Source of the DNA: Chitinophaga barathri
GTDB lineage: Bacteria; Bacteroidota; Bacteroidia; Chitinophagales; Chitinophagaceae
Assembly: GCF_003807585.1 (NCBI RefSeq)
Contig: NZ_RMBX01000009.1
Location: forward strand, 186,001-250,000
Direction of reading: 5' to 3'
DNA: 64,000 nucleotides
This document shows positions 35,272-44,467 of this stretch, one piece after another; the first letter of the stretch is position 1, and every line of letters begins with the position of its first letter. Both the position numbers and the translations under genes were made by a program. The notes under the pieces are model-generated. The model did not search any database, was not told the DNA's origin, and worked only from the letters and a program-made list of their open reading frames with translations.

Positions 35272-38200
35272 TTACAGCGAAAGGATGGCGCCGAAGTTGA
35301 ATGCTTTCATGATGGGGTAAGTGAACCCGTCGGCCATTTCGGGATCGTAATATTCTTTCCCGAATTTGCTGATGACAAAAAGGTTGGAGCCGTTGAAATA
35401 GAGCTTCAGCCCGGCAATGCCCACCCTGTTTGTGATGGAATAAGGCAGGCTGTAAGACGCCGCGAGAAAACGGAGCCTCATAAAGCTGGCGTCTTTCATC
35501 CAGAAATCACTGGCGTCGTTGGTTACTCTCCTGGCGCCGTCATTTGCGGAATAACGGCGGGGCAGTTCAGCACCCGGGGCTTCCGGCGTCCAGCCGTCTG
35601 TATACCATTTGCGCCACATGCGGTTCCATTCCACGTTGCCGTCTACCAGGTTATTCACCATCCGCCATTGGTGGAAGTTGCCGCTGAAAGAGGCCTGCAA
35701 TGCAATGCCTTTCCATTCTCCACCCAGGTTCAGGCCAACGGTCACCGGGTTATTGTTGGGCTTCAGCACCTCCGCATCCCAATCGTCGATCAGCCCGTCA
35801 GGCTGGTTATTCGGGCCGCTGATGTCTTTATACGTCAGTTGTCCCGGTTGGGGCGAAATACCATAATACTTGTAGTACGGATTCTTTGACATAAACGCAT
35901 CTACATCCGCCTGCGTGCGCAACATCCCCGTAACCACGCGGGACACTACCCTGTTCGCATTATAGCCAACTGTCTTTTGCCAGGGGTAAGTGATGTTCTC
36001 ATCGCGGGTAATGTATTTGGCGGCGCCGTAACCCATATTTGCATTCGCGAAATATTTAAAATCACCGGCCTCACGGTTCATCCCGATTGAAAACTCAATT
36101 CCTTTCGCCTCCATTTCCCCATAGTTTGCGCTGGGAAGCGTGCGGCTAAATGTGGGCGGTACCGATGCAAGGCGCTGGCCGAGGATATCGTAGGTTTTCA
36201 TTTTATAAAGTTCCAGTGTGGCATTGAAGTGGTCCAGGAAATTCACATCCACACCGGCATTGTAGCTGAGCGTCTTTTCCCAGGTAAGGCCGGTATTGAC
36301 AATAGGGCCGTAGGTAATGCCCGTATTAGTTTTACCATCGTTGCCAAAATAAGCGGAGCTGCCGTTCTGGTAAGATTGCTGCCATTGCCAGCCGCCCACT
36401 GCGTCGTTCCCGGTAATGCCCACGGAACCGCGCAGTTTCAGGAACTGTATGTTTTTAACGCTACTGAAGAAGTTTTCCCGGGAAATGATCCAGCCGGCGG
36501 AAGCGGAAGGAAAGAAGCCCCAGCGTTTGTCGTAGGCGAACTGCATGGAACCGTCATAACGGTAACTGAAGGCCGCGATATAACGCCCGTCGTAGTCATA
36601 GCCGAGCTGCCCCACCCAGGAGCGGCGGCCGTTGGCCTGCTCGGTATTGCCGCCGTTGTAGGAATCAAGCCTGTCCCCGCTGGTAGCCCACCACTGGTCC
36701 GTAAGATAAACGGGGAAGTTATCACGCCCTGTACTGATGCCACCAGATTCCCAGTGCGATTTCTCGAACAGCACCATGGCGCGCACGTGATGCACTTTAT
36801 TAAATGTGGTATCGTAGTTCAGCTGGAAGTTCAGGGTGTATGACGACATCCACGCATAATCCTCCTGCAGGAAGTTCTTTCCGATCTGCGATGACTTCTT
36901 GATCGCAACACGATCCGCGTCGGCGGTGCTGATCTGCCGTACTCCGGTCGTTTTCATCACCCACATGTCGTATTGTTTCTCGAAAGCCTTGGACCGGTTG
37001 TAGGAATAGGATTTAAAGAACTGCCCTGAAGCGGTGAGGCCGGGAATGCGGGGCACCTTGTACTGAAGGCGCAGATTGATATTGGGAGAAAGCCAGTTGC
37101 GTTTGATATAACCGCCGTCGCCACGGGCTTCCGCACCCACGTTGGCGATCCAGCCGTAGTCGATGGGATTCCCGTTGTCTGTCCACACAGGCTGTTCGGG
37201 TTGCCAGAGCAGTTGTTTACGGTAGAGGTCATTGGGATTACCGGCAACCGCGGTGTTCGGAGGACCGTAGGTCAGGCTGTTGGCCAGCGATACGCCGGCG
37301 AAGGCCTGTAGCTCCGGTGTGATATCCGCTGTAAGGTTAGCCCTGAAGTTATAGCGGTCGAAGGTCAGGTTCTTCATCACGGCGTCTTCTTTGATATAGG
37401 CGCCGGATACGAAGTATTTAATTTTTTCACTGCCGCCGCTCACGCTAAGGTTGTGAGACGTAATGCTGGGATCGTTATACACTTCGTTCAGCTGGTCGTA
37501 TCCCCAGCCGTTGTTGATCTTCCGGAAATAATCGAAATCAGACTGTGACCAGGTGGTGTTGGAACCGGGGTTGAGGCGGTTAAAGATCTCCCCTGTTTCA
37601 ATAGCGCTGGTGCGCTCCGCATTTTTACCGCGTTTGGAAAACCCGGTATTGAAGGAATAGCTGATGCGTGCTCTGCCGCTTGCGCCTCTGCGCGTGGTGA
37701 TGACGATTACACCGCCAGCCGCGCGGGCGCCATATACAGAGGCTGCCGCCGCGTCTTTGAGAACGGAAATATTATCGATGTCGTTCGGCGCAAGCGCGTT
37801 AAAATCGTCGCCCGAAGCGATCATACCATCGATAACGAACAGCGCGTTCTGACTGTTAAAAGAGGTCCCCACGCGCACACGCACACCCGGCGACGATCCG
37901 GGAATGCCGGAAGGCGTGGAAACAAATACGCCCGGCATTTGCCCTGCCAATAGGTTTGCAACCGATGTGGTTGGAAAATTGCGGCGGTCTTCGTCCATTT
38001 TCATCGTGGCAACGGAGCTGGTTACAAGATCTCTCCGCTGCGAGCCATAGCCTGTTACAACAAAGTCTTTCAGCGAGGTGGCCGATTGCCTGAGCACGAT
38101 CCGGATAGAAGCACCGGAAACCGTTACCATTGCCTGTTCGTAACCGGTCATGGAAACACGGAGCCTGGCGCCGGGGGCAACGTTCAGCTCAAATTTGCCT

Positions 38201-38388
38201 TCCGCATCCGCGGCAACATTTATTTTCTCCCCGTCCGTCTGGCTGACGGAAGCCCCGGGCAGTGGCGCCCCCAGGGAATCGGTCACGACGCCTTTTACTA
38301 AAATTTTTTCCTGTGCATACATACTGGTGGAATACAAGACCAGGCAAAAAAGGCCCAGCATCCAGCGCTTAAGATTTGATTGATTCAT
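35272..38388 (-). CDS. SusC/RagA-family TonB-dependent transporter
   Basis: 1038 residues from ATG 38388 (signal MNQSNLKRWMLGLFCLVLYS, cleavage near YAQ). The open frame reaches 38499, but that extension has no signal character. There is no STN domain: a carboxypeptidase-regulatory-like domain (VKGVVTDSLGAPLPGASV) is followed by the plug with the SusC signature (AAAASVYGARAAGGVIVITT) and a barrel ending FTYPIMKAFNFGAILSL. Without STN, control is probably by the divergent AraC regulator at 38652 rather than by an ECF factor. First gene of the glycan operon. Confidence 0.95.
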   Translation of the reverse strand: MNQSNLKRWMLGLFCLVLYSTSMYAQEKILVKGVVTDSLGAPLPGASVSQTDGEKINVAADAEGKFELNVAPGARLRVSMTGYEQAMVTVSGASIRIVLRQSATSLKDFVVTGYGSQRRDLVTSSVATMKMDEDRRNFPTTSVANLLAGQMPGVFVSTPSGIPGSSPGVRVRVGTSFNSQNALFVIDGMIASGDDFNALAPNDIDNISVLKDAAAASVYGARAAGGVIVITTRRGASGRARISYSFNTGFSKRGKNAERTSAIETGEIFNRLNPGSNTTWSQSDFDYFRKINNGWGYDQLNEVYNDPSITSHNLSVSGGSEKIKYFVSGAYIKEDAVMKNLTFDRYNFRANLTADITPELQAFAGVSLANSLTYGPPNTAVAGNPNDLYRKQLLWQPEQPVWTDNGNPIDYGWIANVGAEARGDGGYIKRNWLSPNINLRLQYKVPRIPGLTASGQFFKSYSYNRSKAFEKQYDMWVMKTTGVRQISTADADRVAIKKSSQIGKNFLQEDYAWMSSYTLNFQLNYDTTFNKVHHVRAMVLFEKSHWESGGISTGRDNFPVYLTDQWWATSGDRLDSYNGGNTEQANGRRSWVGQLGYDYDGRYIAAFSYRYDGSMQFAYDKRWGFFPSASAGWIISRENFFSSVKNIQFLKLRGSVGITGNDAVGGWQWQQSYQNGSSAYFGNDGKTNTGITYGPIVNTGLTWEKTLSYNAGVDVNFLDHFNATLELYKMKTYDILGQRLASVPPTFSRTLPSANYGEMEAKGIEFSIGMNREAGDFKYFANANMGYGAAKYITRDENITYPWQKTVGYNANRVVSRVVTGMLRTQADVDAFMSKNPYYKYYGISPQPGQLTYKDISGPNNQPDGLIDDWDAEVLKPNNNPVTVGLNLGGEWKGIALQASFSGNFHQWRMVNNLVDGNVEWNRMWRKWYTDGWTPEAPGAELPRRYSANDGARRVTNDASDFWMKDASFMRLRFLAASYSLPYSITNRVGIAGLKLYFNGSNLFVISKFGKEYYDPEMADGFTYPIMKAFNFGAILSL

Positions 38389-38585
38389 AAATGGAATTGT
38401 ATAGGTGGAAAAATGACCAACAGTTCCCCTCGATAGGCGGAATATCCTCTTCGTGTCAGCAATGACATAAAATTCCAACAATACCTTTCCTTCCACCACC
38501 CTAAATTTGACTATTAGCTATGTTTTTTTTGCAGGCCGGTTATTTTCGGCCCGGCTACCGGGTGGCGTAATTCAATATATTTAGG

Positions 38586-38593
38586 TACATTTG
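38586..38593 (+). promoter_or_regulatory. -7 element upstream of AraC regulator
   Basis: TACATTTG matches TAnnTTTG and lies 58 nt before the AraC start codon at 38652. No good -33 TTTG is seen. The 263-nt region between SusC and this regulator should hold the regulated SusC promoter on the other strand. Confidence 0.4.
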
Positions 38594-38651
38594 GTCGCAC
38601 ACAGCATACAGTGACATAAATTCCAGGGTCGTTTCAATGAGATAATCTCAT

Positions 38652-39524
38652 ATGCAGTACATATATGAAAATTTCACTTTTCCGCCAGACCAGTCATTTA
38701 CCGTCCGTTCAGAAATACTGGAGATAAAGAAATATGCGGCGCTGAAATCACACATCAATTTCGAGATTGCATTATTGGAAAATTGCAGCGGCAAGCGGTT
38801 TATCGGGGATCATATCGAAGACTTCGAAGGCACCGAACTGGTACTGATGGGCAGTTATCTCCCGCATTGCTGGCAATATTACACCGTGCTTGATCCCATG
38901 ATCCCGCCGCAGGCCACCGTCATTCATTTTTTTCCTGATTTCCTGGGGCGGCAATTGCTGGAGAAACCGGAGGCGCGACAGATAAATGAGCTGTTTGAAC
39001 GCGCGGCCAAGGGGATCTCTTTCTCCGGCTATACGATCCAGACGGCCAAGCTGATCATGCAGCAGATGTTGTTCTCAACCGGCATGGCACGGGTAGCGCT
39101 CATGCTCAGTTTGCTGGACATCCTGGCGAATGCGGACCAGGCACGCGTGCTTTCTTCGCCGTACTACAATTCTGTGAATACTTCCGGCGAAGCGCAAAAG
39201 ATCAACAAAGTGTTCGATTATATTTTCCAGAATTTTCGGGAAGAAATTTCGCTGAAAGCGGTAGCGGACATCCTGCCGATGTCACCCGCGGCGTTTTGCC
39301 GGTATTTTAAAGCGCGCACCAATCGTACGCTGATCGATTTTGTGAAGGAGGTGCGCATCGGGCATGCCGCCAAACTCCTGCTGGAAAAGAAACACAATGT
39401 AACAGAGGCCTGTTACATGAGCGGGTATAACAATCTTTCAAATTTCAACAAACATTTCAAAGAGGTAAAGGGCCTCTCCCCCAGGGATTTCATGCGGCAA
39501 TACGACATGCCCGCCGGCCGTTAA
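38652..39524 (+). CDS. AraC-family transcriptional regulator
   Basis: A 290-residue regulator with an N-terminal cupin-like sensor (about 1-170; LVLMGSYLPHCW) and two C-terminal helix-turn-helix motifs (ISLKAVADILPMSPAAFCRY and VTEACYMSGYNNLSNFNKHF), ending in the family signature around FKEVKGLSPRDFM. It is divergent from the SusC-led operon and convergent with the sugar catabolism operon, so it probably activates both in response to the released sugar. Confidence 0.93.
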   Translation: MQYIYENFTFPPDQSFTVRSEILEIKKYAALKSHINFEIALLENCSGKRFIGDHIEDFEGTELVLMGSYLPHCWQYYTVLDPMIPPQATVIHFFPDFLGRQLLEKPEARQINELFERAAKGISFSGYTIQTAKLIMQQMLFSTGMARVALMLSLLDILANADQARVLSSPYYNSVNTSGEAQKINKVFDYIFQNFREEISLKAVADILPMSPAAFCRYFKARTNRTLIDFVKEVRIGHAAKLLLEKKHNVTEACYMSGYNNLSNFNKHFKEVKGLSPRDFMRQYDMPAGR

Positions 39525-39533
39525 TCCCATCAC

Positions 39534-39941
39534 TTATTTCCCGAACTGGTAAAACGGAACAGCTTCCGTCCACGTCTGCCCGGACTGTGTACCTGCCACC
39601 CCTTCCTGGTAACCGGCCATAAGGCGGTTCCACTCCGCACACCGTTTATCGTGCGACTCCGCTATCTTCCCCATCTCATCCAGATCGGCGCCTTCCGGCA
39701 CTGCAATCACCATCACCAGCGTATGCTGACTGCGGAACATACGGATGCTGCGGTAACCCGCTTTCCGAAAACCCTGTTCCACTTCGGGCCAAACGGCCTG
39801 ATGATAATCGAGGTATTCACGAAGCCGGTCATCGCCCGGTTTGATGTTCACCACGAACACCTTTTCGGTTAACCGTTCTTCCTGTTTGCAGGCGGCGAGT
39901 GAAAAAACAAGCAGCAAGGATACTATTAGAAAATGACGCAT
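39534..39941 (-). CDS. L-rhamnose mutarotase-like lipoprotein
   Basis: A 135-residue member of the RhaM/DUF718 family, which interconverts the anomers of L-rhamnose (related proteins act on L-fucose). The catalytic segment YLDYHQAVWPEV keeps H47, matching the YQRRH-type His of RhaM, and GYRSIRMFR follows. Unlike cytoplasmic RhaM it starts with a lipoprotein signal (LLLVFSLAAC, Cys18), so it should act outside the inner membrane. It follows the symporter gene by 16 nt and is last in the catabolic operon. Confidence 0.85.
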   Translation of the reverse strand: MRHFLIVSLLLVFSLAACKQEERLTEKVFVVNIKPGDDRLREYLDYHQAVWPEVEQGFRKAGYRSIRMFRSQHTLVMVIAVPEGADLDEMGKIAESHDKRCAEWNRLMAGYQEGVAGTQSGQTWTEAVPFYQFGK

Positions 39942-39957
39942 TTATTTCGGATTAAGG

Positions 39958-41520
39958 TCAGGCAAAATAAAAGTAAATCGCGCACATGACGGCCGCAAGC
40001 AGTCCCCACATTGTCCAAACGCCGGCGCTGGTACGTCCTCCCCTCCGCCACGACTCAGCAATAGACGGCAGGGCCTGCACAGCCGGCGGCTTTGTGCATA
40101 AAGTTACAACGATCAATACGGCAGACATCGCAATGAAAAGATAAAACGACAACAGCATAAAATGCGGCCAGAATTCTTTCGACGGAAAGTTCAGCACATG
40201 GCATGCGCCCACGACCAGGCACACCAGCCCTCCGCCGTACAGCACAGCCTCCGCCGCGGCGCGGTTCACCCGTTTCCAGGAAATGCCGCCAACAAACACC
40301 ACCGACAGCGGCGGCGCCAGGATCGATACCATGCCCTGGCTTAATTCGAAGAACCCTTTCCCTGAATGGGAAAACAAGTACGCCACACCAACAGCCAGCG
40401 CGGCCGCCAGCACGGTCACCCACTGCCCCGTCCGTCTCCTGGCATCATCGTCCATTTCCCGGAAGCGGGCCAGCACATCCAGCGTGAATACGGTGCTGAA
40501 AGAGTTAAGGCCGGACGACACCGTATCGATCAGCGCCGCGATCAATGCCGCAATACACAGGCCCAGGAAACCATGCGGCATTACCTGGCTGACGAGTGTG
40601 ATGTAGGCATTGTCCGGCTGCGCAATGTCTTTGTACAACACGAAACAAATGATGCCCGGGAAAATAAAAATGAAGGGCATGATAATTTTCAACACCGAAA
40701 TAAAAATCGCGCCATACTGTCCTTCTTTCATATCCTTTCCCGCCAGTACTTTCTGCACGATCGTCTGGTCCGTGCACCAGTAATAGATCCCTACAACCGG
40801 ATACCCCAGGATCATCGCCACCCAGGAATATTCCGGGTCCGACGCGGGGCGGAACAGCCGCCAGTAATGCCCCGGCGCCGCATCCACCAGCGCCTGTATC
40901 CCGCCCGCCTTTTGGAGCGCCAGGTACACAAGAATGACGGATGAAAGGATGATAACGGCAGACTGGAAAATACCGGTCCTTACCACTGCTTTTAACCCGC
41001 CCACCGCGGTAAAGCTGGAAGCGATAACGGCTACCACCACCACCGCGCGCATGAGCGGGATATCAAAAACCTGTGAGATGATGAGCCCTCCCGCGTAAAG
41101 TGCGCAGCCCAGCCATACGACCAGTATGGATATCAGGCTGTAGATGACGAGGAAATTATACGAACGTTTGCCGAACCTGACGAGCAGGAACTGCGGCATG
41201 GTGTATACTTTTGTGGAAATGTAATGAGGCAGGAAAAACATGGACATGAGGAAAATGAATATCCACGCGAGCCATTCGAAATTGCTGCCCACCATGCCCT
41301 GGGTGAATCCGATGCTGGCGAAACCGACGAGCATCGAAGGGCCTGCGTTTGCACTGAACAACGAAAAGCCGATCTGCCACCAGGAAAGCGAGCGCCCGCC
41401 CAGGAAAATGTCGCGGCCACCGGCTTTGCTCCGGCTGTTCAGGTAAAAACCGATTGCCATCAGCACCGCTACATACAGTAGCAACACTGCATAATCAGAT
41501 CCGTCCAGCGTAATGTCCAA
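39958..41520 (-). CDS. sodium/solute symporter (SSS family)
   Basis: A 520-residue polytopic membrane protein with about 13-14 hydrophobic segments. SSS-family motifs are visible: the early GRDIFLGGRSLSWWQIGFSL, GYPVVGIYYWCTDQTIVQKV, and ALIAALIDTVSSGLNSFSTV in the middle of the protein. The family couples sodium to uptake of sugars and other solutes (SGLT-like). The operon suggests uptake of the monosaccharide released by the neighbouring exported glycosidases. 19 nt after the enolase-superfamily gene. Confidence 0.92.
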   Translation of the reverse strand: MDITLDGSDYAVLLLYVAVLMAIGFYLNSRSKAGGRDIFLGGRSLSWWQIGFSLFSANAGPSMLVGFASIGFTQGMVGSNFEWLAWIFIFLMSMFFLPHYISTKVYTMPQFLLVRFGKRSYNFLVIYSLISILVVWLGCALYAGGLIISQVFDIPLMRAVVVVAVIASSFTAVGGLKAVVRTGIFQSAVIILSSVILVYLALQKAGGIQALVDAAPGHYWRLFRPASDPEYSWVAMILGYPVVGIYYWCTDQTIVQKVLAGKDMKEGQYGAIFISVLKIIMPFIFIFPGIICFVLYKDIAQPDNAYITLVSQVMPHGFLGLCIAALIAALIDTVSSGLNSFSTVFTLDVLARFREMDDDARRRTGQWVTVLAAALAVGVAYLFSHSGKGFFELSQGMVSILAPPLSVVFVGGISWKRVNRAAAEAVLYGGGLVCLVVGACHVLNFPSKEFWPHFMLLSFYLFIAMSAVLIVVTLCTKPPAVQALPSIAESWRRGGRTSAGVWTMWGLLAAVMCAIYFYFA

Positions 41521-41539
41521 GTATGGTCGATTTTAAAGT

Positions 41540-42712
41540 TTATAAAATTACATTGGGCAGGTAAGAGGCCATACCGGCGGCATCCCATTCCGCCGTGCGC
41601 GTGATTTTACCGGCTCGTTTCCAGTAATCCCAATCCACCCGCACCGGCGCCCCTTCGATATCCGGCAGTTCCCAGCCGCCCCCGCTCCATTCCGGCCGTA
41701 CGCTAAAATACTGTTCCAGCCCTGACATGATGGAATACAGGTACTCAACGCGGCAGTGTTCCCCCGCTGTAGCCATGAGGCCCGCCGTGTACAGCGAATA
41801 TCCGCCCGATGAAAAATCTGCCCCGCCCGCCTGCGCGAGGTCCCGCACTTCCGCCCATTCGCGCACTCCGCCAATCTGCGTGGGCACGGGCTGCATATGT
41901 TTTACACCGAGGCGCAGCAGCGTCGGGAACATGCGCGATGTACGCTCCGATTCCCCAAAAGCAACTCTCACGGGCGATGCAGCGCACAAACGCTGGATCT
42001 GTTCCATCCCGGCTGAATGCACCGGCTCTTCGATCCATGCAATGTTTTGCGCGGCGGAAAGATCGAGGAAACGAAGGGCCTGATCGCAGTCCCACACCTG
42101 GTTCACGTCTACCGCCAACTGTACACCCGGGCCCAGCAAGCTGCGCACGAACTTCACGCGTTCCACATCTTCTTCCAGCCTTCCGCCAAAATCTTTCCCG
42201 ATCTTCATTTTATAACAGTCCACGCCTTTATCGAGAAAATAACTTATTTCCGATTCCAGTTGTGCGTAGGTATAATTGGTACCGCCTCCGCTGCCGTAGA
42301 CCTTTACGTGGTCCCTTCCAGCGCCCAGGTAACGGTGCAAAGGTTTGCCTGCACGGCGCGCAGCCAGATCGTGCAGGGCGAAATCTATCTGCCCCAGCAT
42401 CGCTGCCGCCGCACCGCGGAATCCTTCGTTGCGGATAGACCAATACAACTTGCTGTACAGTTCGCTGTAAGGCATTCCTTTGCTGTGCAGGAGGATGGGC
42501 AGGAAACAGGATTCCAGGATATTGGTGTAGCTGCTGTATACCGGCGCTTCGCCGAGGATACCGTTTTCATCCTCCAGCGTGATGACCGCCAGGCCGAATG
42601 TGAGGAACGGGCCCATGGTAGCGTCCTGGAAGGGCGTTACGGCCGGTACTGTTTCCAGCACATTAAGCTTCACCCGGGAAATATTAAAAATCTGGTCGTT
42701 GATTGCTTTCAT
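41540..42712 (-). CDS. enolase-superfamily (mandelate racemase-like) protein
   Basis: A 390-residue protein. Metal ligands are D202 (AVDVNQVW), E228 (WIEEPV) and E254 (FGESE), with the exact 26/26 spacing of mandelate racemase, and the base motif K168-M-K170 is present. The usual His-Asp dyad is not: P277 and G304 stand at the expected positions (QPVPTQIGG, SSGGYSL). In sugar operons, relatives dehydrate aldonic acids such as L-fuconate or L-rhamnonate. Its start overlaps the stop of the aldo/keto reductase gene (ATGA). Precise reaction uncertain. Confidence 0.88.
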   Translation of the reverse strand: MKAINDQIFNISRVKLNVLETVPAVTPFQDATMGPFLTFGLAVITLEDENGILGEAPVYSSYTNILESCFLPILLHSKGMPYSELYSKLYWSIRNEGFRGAAAAMLGQIDFALHDLAARRAGKPLHRYLGAGRDHVKVYGSGGGTNYTYAQLESEISYFLDKGVDCYKMKIGKDFGGRLEEDVERVKFVRSLLGPGVQLAVDVNQVWDCDQALRFLDLSAAQNIAWIEEPVHSAGMEQIQRLCAASPVRVAFGESERTSRMFPTLLRLGVKHMQPVPTQIGGVREWAEVRDLAQAGGADFSSGGYSLYTAGLMATAGEHCRVEYLYSIMSGLEQYFSVRPEWSGGGWELPDIEGAPVRVDWDYWKRAGKITRTAEWDAAGMASYLPNVIL

Positions 42713-43602
42713 CTTGGTAATGTGTCCTTGCTGTAATGCAAAATTTTCTCAAACAGGTACTGTGGCAGCGGTCCGGCGGCGAAATCGCCGAGGGTCGCTT
42801 CCAGTTGCTGCGGGTTGGAAGGGCCGATAACGATGTTGAAAGAAAATTGTAGGGAAAGGAGGAAACGGTGTGCCATGGCGCGAAGCTCCATACATTCGGT
42901 TTGCGCAAGGGCGTGGAGCCGCCGGGCGGCTTCGATGTCCGCTTCGGGCAGCCACCCGGGGGGATTGCCGGTGAATGCGGAAAATTGCCCGCCGAGTGCG
43001 CCCATGTTTAGCGGGCTGGCTGCATAGTAACGCACTCCCGCGCTGAGGCTTTCCGGCAGGGAGGTTTCCATCGCCACGGTACTGCAGGCGTTCAGCCGGT
43101 TGTACTCCATCAAAACGTCAAATGCACCATCCCGGAGCCATGGCCAGGCCCATTCCGGTGGATTGCCGCCCAGCCCGATGGCCTTTGCGAGGCCCATCTC
43201 TTTGATTTCCCGCAACACGTCCACGACATGCCCGAAATCCTGCCGGGGAACCTGGGAAGGATCGTGAAGGAAAAGTACATCCAGTACCGGGAGCTTTAGT
43301 TTTTCGAGCGATTCGCCCACGCTTTGAAGCATTGCGCCGCGGCTGTAATCATACCGGCCGTCGTAGGCAGTAAAACCTTGCAGGCGGCCAGCTTTGGAGC
43401 TTACAGCGGGTACGGGGCCTTCCCATTGCCGGAGGGCCTCACCCACATAAGTTTCTGCATGGGCATATGCCGGAGCGGTGTCTATCGCCCCAATTCCATG
43501 TTCCAGCGCCGCGAGCACCGTTTCAACGGACGCCGCCGGATCCACCGGCCCCCAAACACCGCCGATGCCGGCCGTTCCCAATATAAGCCGCTCCAATTTC
43601 AT
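42709..43602 (-). CDS. aldo/keto reductase, L-fucose/aldose dehydrogenase-like
   Basis: A 297-residue AKR with the full tetrad D41, Y46 (AIDTAPAYAH), K70 (VSSKAGR) and H113 (LFLHDPSQ). The N-terminal LGTAGIGGVWGPVD is typical of the D-threo-aldose/L-fucose dehydrogenase branch, which oxidises the sugar to its lactone with NAD(P). It is first in the catabolic operon, with a 4-nt overlap to the enolase-superfamily gene. Together with mutarotase and symporter it suggests oxidative catabolism of a 6-deoxyhexose; no lactonase or aldolase is in the window. Confidence 0.87.
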   Translation of the reverse strand: MKLERLILGTAGIGGVWGPVDPAASVETVLAALEHGIGAIDTAPAYAHAETYVGEALRQWEGPVPAVSSKAGRLQGFTAYDGRYDYSRGAMLQSVGESLEKLKLPVLDVLFLHDPSQVPRQDFGHVVDVLREIKEMGLAKAIGLGGNPPEWAWPWLRDGAFDVLMEYNRLNACSTVAMETSLPESLSAGVRYYAASPLNMGALGGQFSAFTGNPPGWLPEADIEAARRLHALAQTECMELRAMAHRFLLSLQFSFNIVIGPSNPQQLEATLGDFAAGPLPQYLFEKILHYSKDTLPR

Positions 43603-43732
43603 CCCGGGAATTTTACTTTTTTCTTATCTGTTTCAGTCAGCTCAAATGTAGCCTGTGCGAACGCACTCCTGCCAGATGCATTTTGACCAATTTACATGTT
43701 TTTTTGACCGCTCAGGTATGGGCTTTTTCCAG

Positions 43733-43766
43733 GATAAAAAAAACAGCCGGCAAAAACCGGCTGTTT
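43733..43766 (-). terminator. intrinsic terminator after GldG-like remnant
   Basis: On the minus strand AAACAGCCGG / CCGGCTGTTT (10 bp, loop TTTTTG) is followed by a run of T. It lies 32 nt past the stop of the truncated gene at 43799, a preserved end of a formerly complete gene. Confidence 0.85.
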
Positions 43767-43798
43767 AATCTTTGAAAGAATATGTATTATCGTCAATC

Positions 43799-44419
43799 TT
43801 ATCTCCTTTTCCTGTACAGCAACAGCACCGTTGCAAACACCAGGAGCAATCCCGGTATCACGCCAAAGAAAAATATCCGCATGGCAAGGATACCCTTATC
43901 ATTCGTATCAATAACATCTTTCGACCTGATAGCGCCGGTGTTGACGGGAAATTTGCCATGGGTGAACCAGCGGAACATTTCCGTGATCAGCGGCTGGTTC
44001 CATATATACGGTTTGCGCCGCGCCAGCTCGCCGGAGCTCATAAAATCAGCATCACCAGTCACGATGATCCGCTGCGTTTTACCTTGTACTTGTCTTTCGG
44101 CCGCAATAGCCAACGCTTCGTTGTTTTTTGCGGTCAGCAGCGGGATGATATGAAAGCCATGTTCCTGCCCATACCGGAGGCTTACCGCGCCCACCATGGA
44201 TACTACCGCGCCATCAGCTTTGTATGCCGAGAGTTTGGGAGCAATGGCCCCGGCGCTGTCGGAAAAACGGGCCGGGATAAATTCGGGCGCATAATCCCGG
44301 CTTTCTTCCTGTATCAGCGTTTCGCCAGGCCCGGGCTCAGCCTGTAGATCGTCTATTTTTATTCCGGTAACGGTGTAAGAGTGGCAAAAAATTTCACTGC
44401 TGGGACAAAACAGCGGCAC
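43799..44419 (-). pseudogene. C-terminal remnant of a GldG-like ABC-associated protein
   Basis: The frame encodes up to 206 residues. The C-terminal part matches the end of GldG/ABC-associated proteins (Gldg family): IIVTGDADFMSSGELARRKP, WFTHGKFPVNTG, and a terminal transmembrane helix followed by LLYRKRR. Such proteins usually have 500-800 residues, and the N-terminal region and ABC-2 permease partner are absent. An in-frame TAA directly precedes the first possible GTG start, and the next gene upstream is unrelated. I read it as a truncated leftover; the terminator is still present. Confidence 0.72.
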
Positions 44420-44467
44420 TCGTTAAATTTGAAATATTATATTTTTTTACCCTAAATATTTTATCAG

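Noticed and set aside
43799..44419. Intact small membrane protein
   Set aside because: Similarity covers only the end of GldG-like proteins and there is an in-frame stop directly upstream; a remnant fits better.
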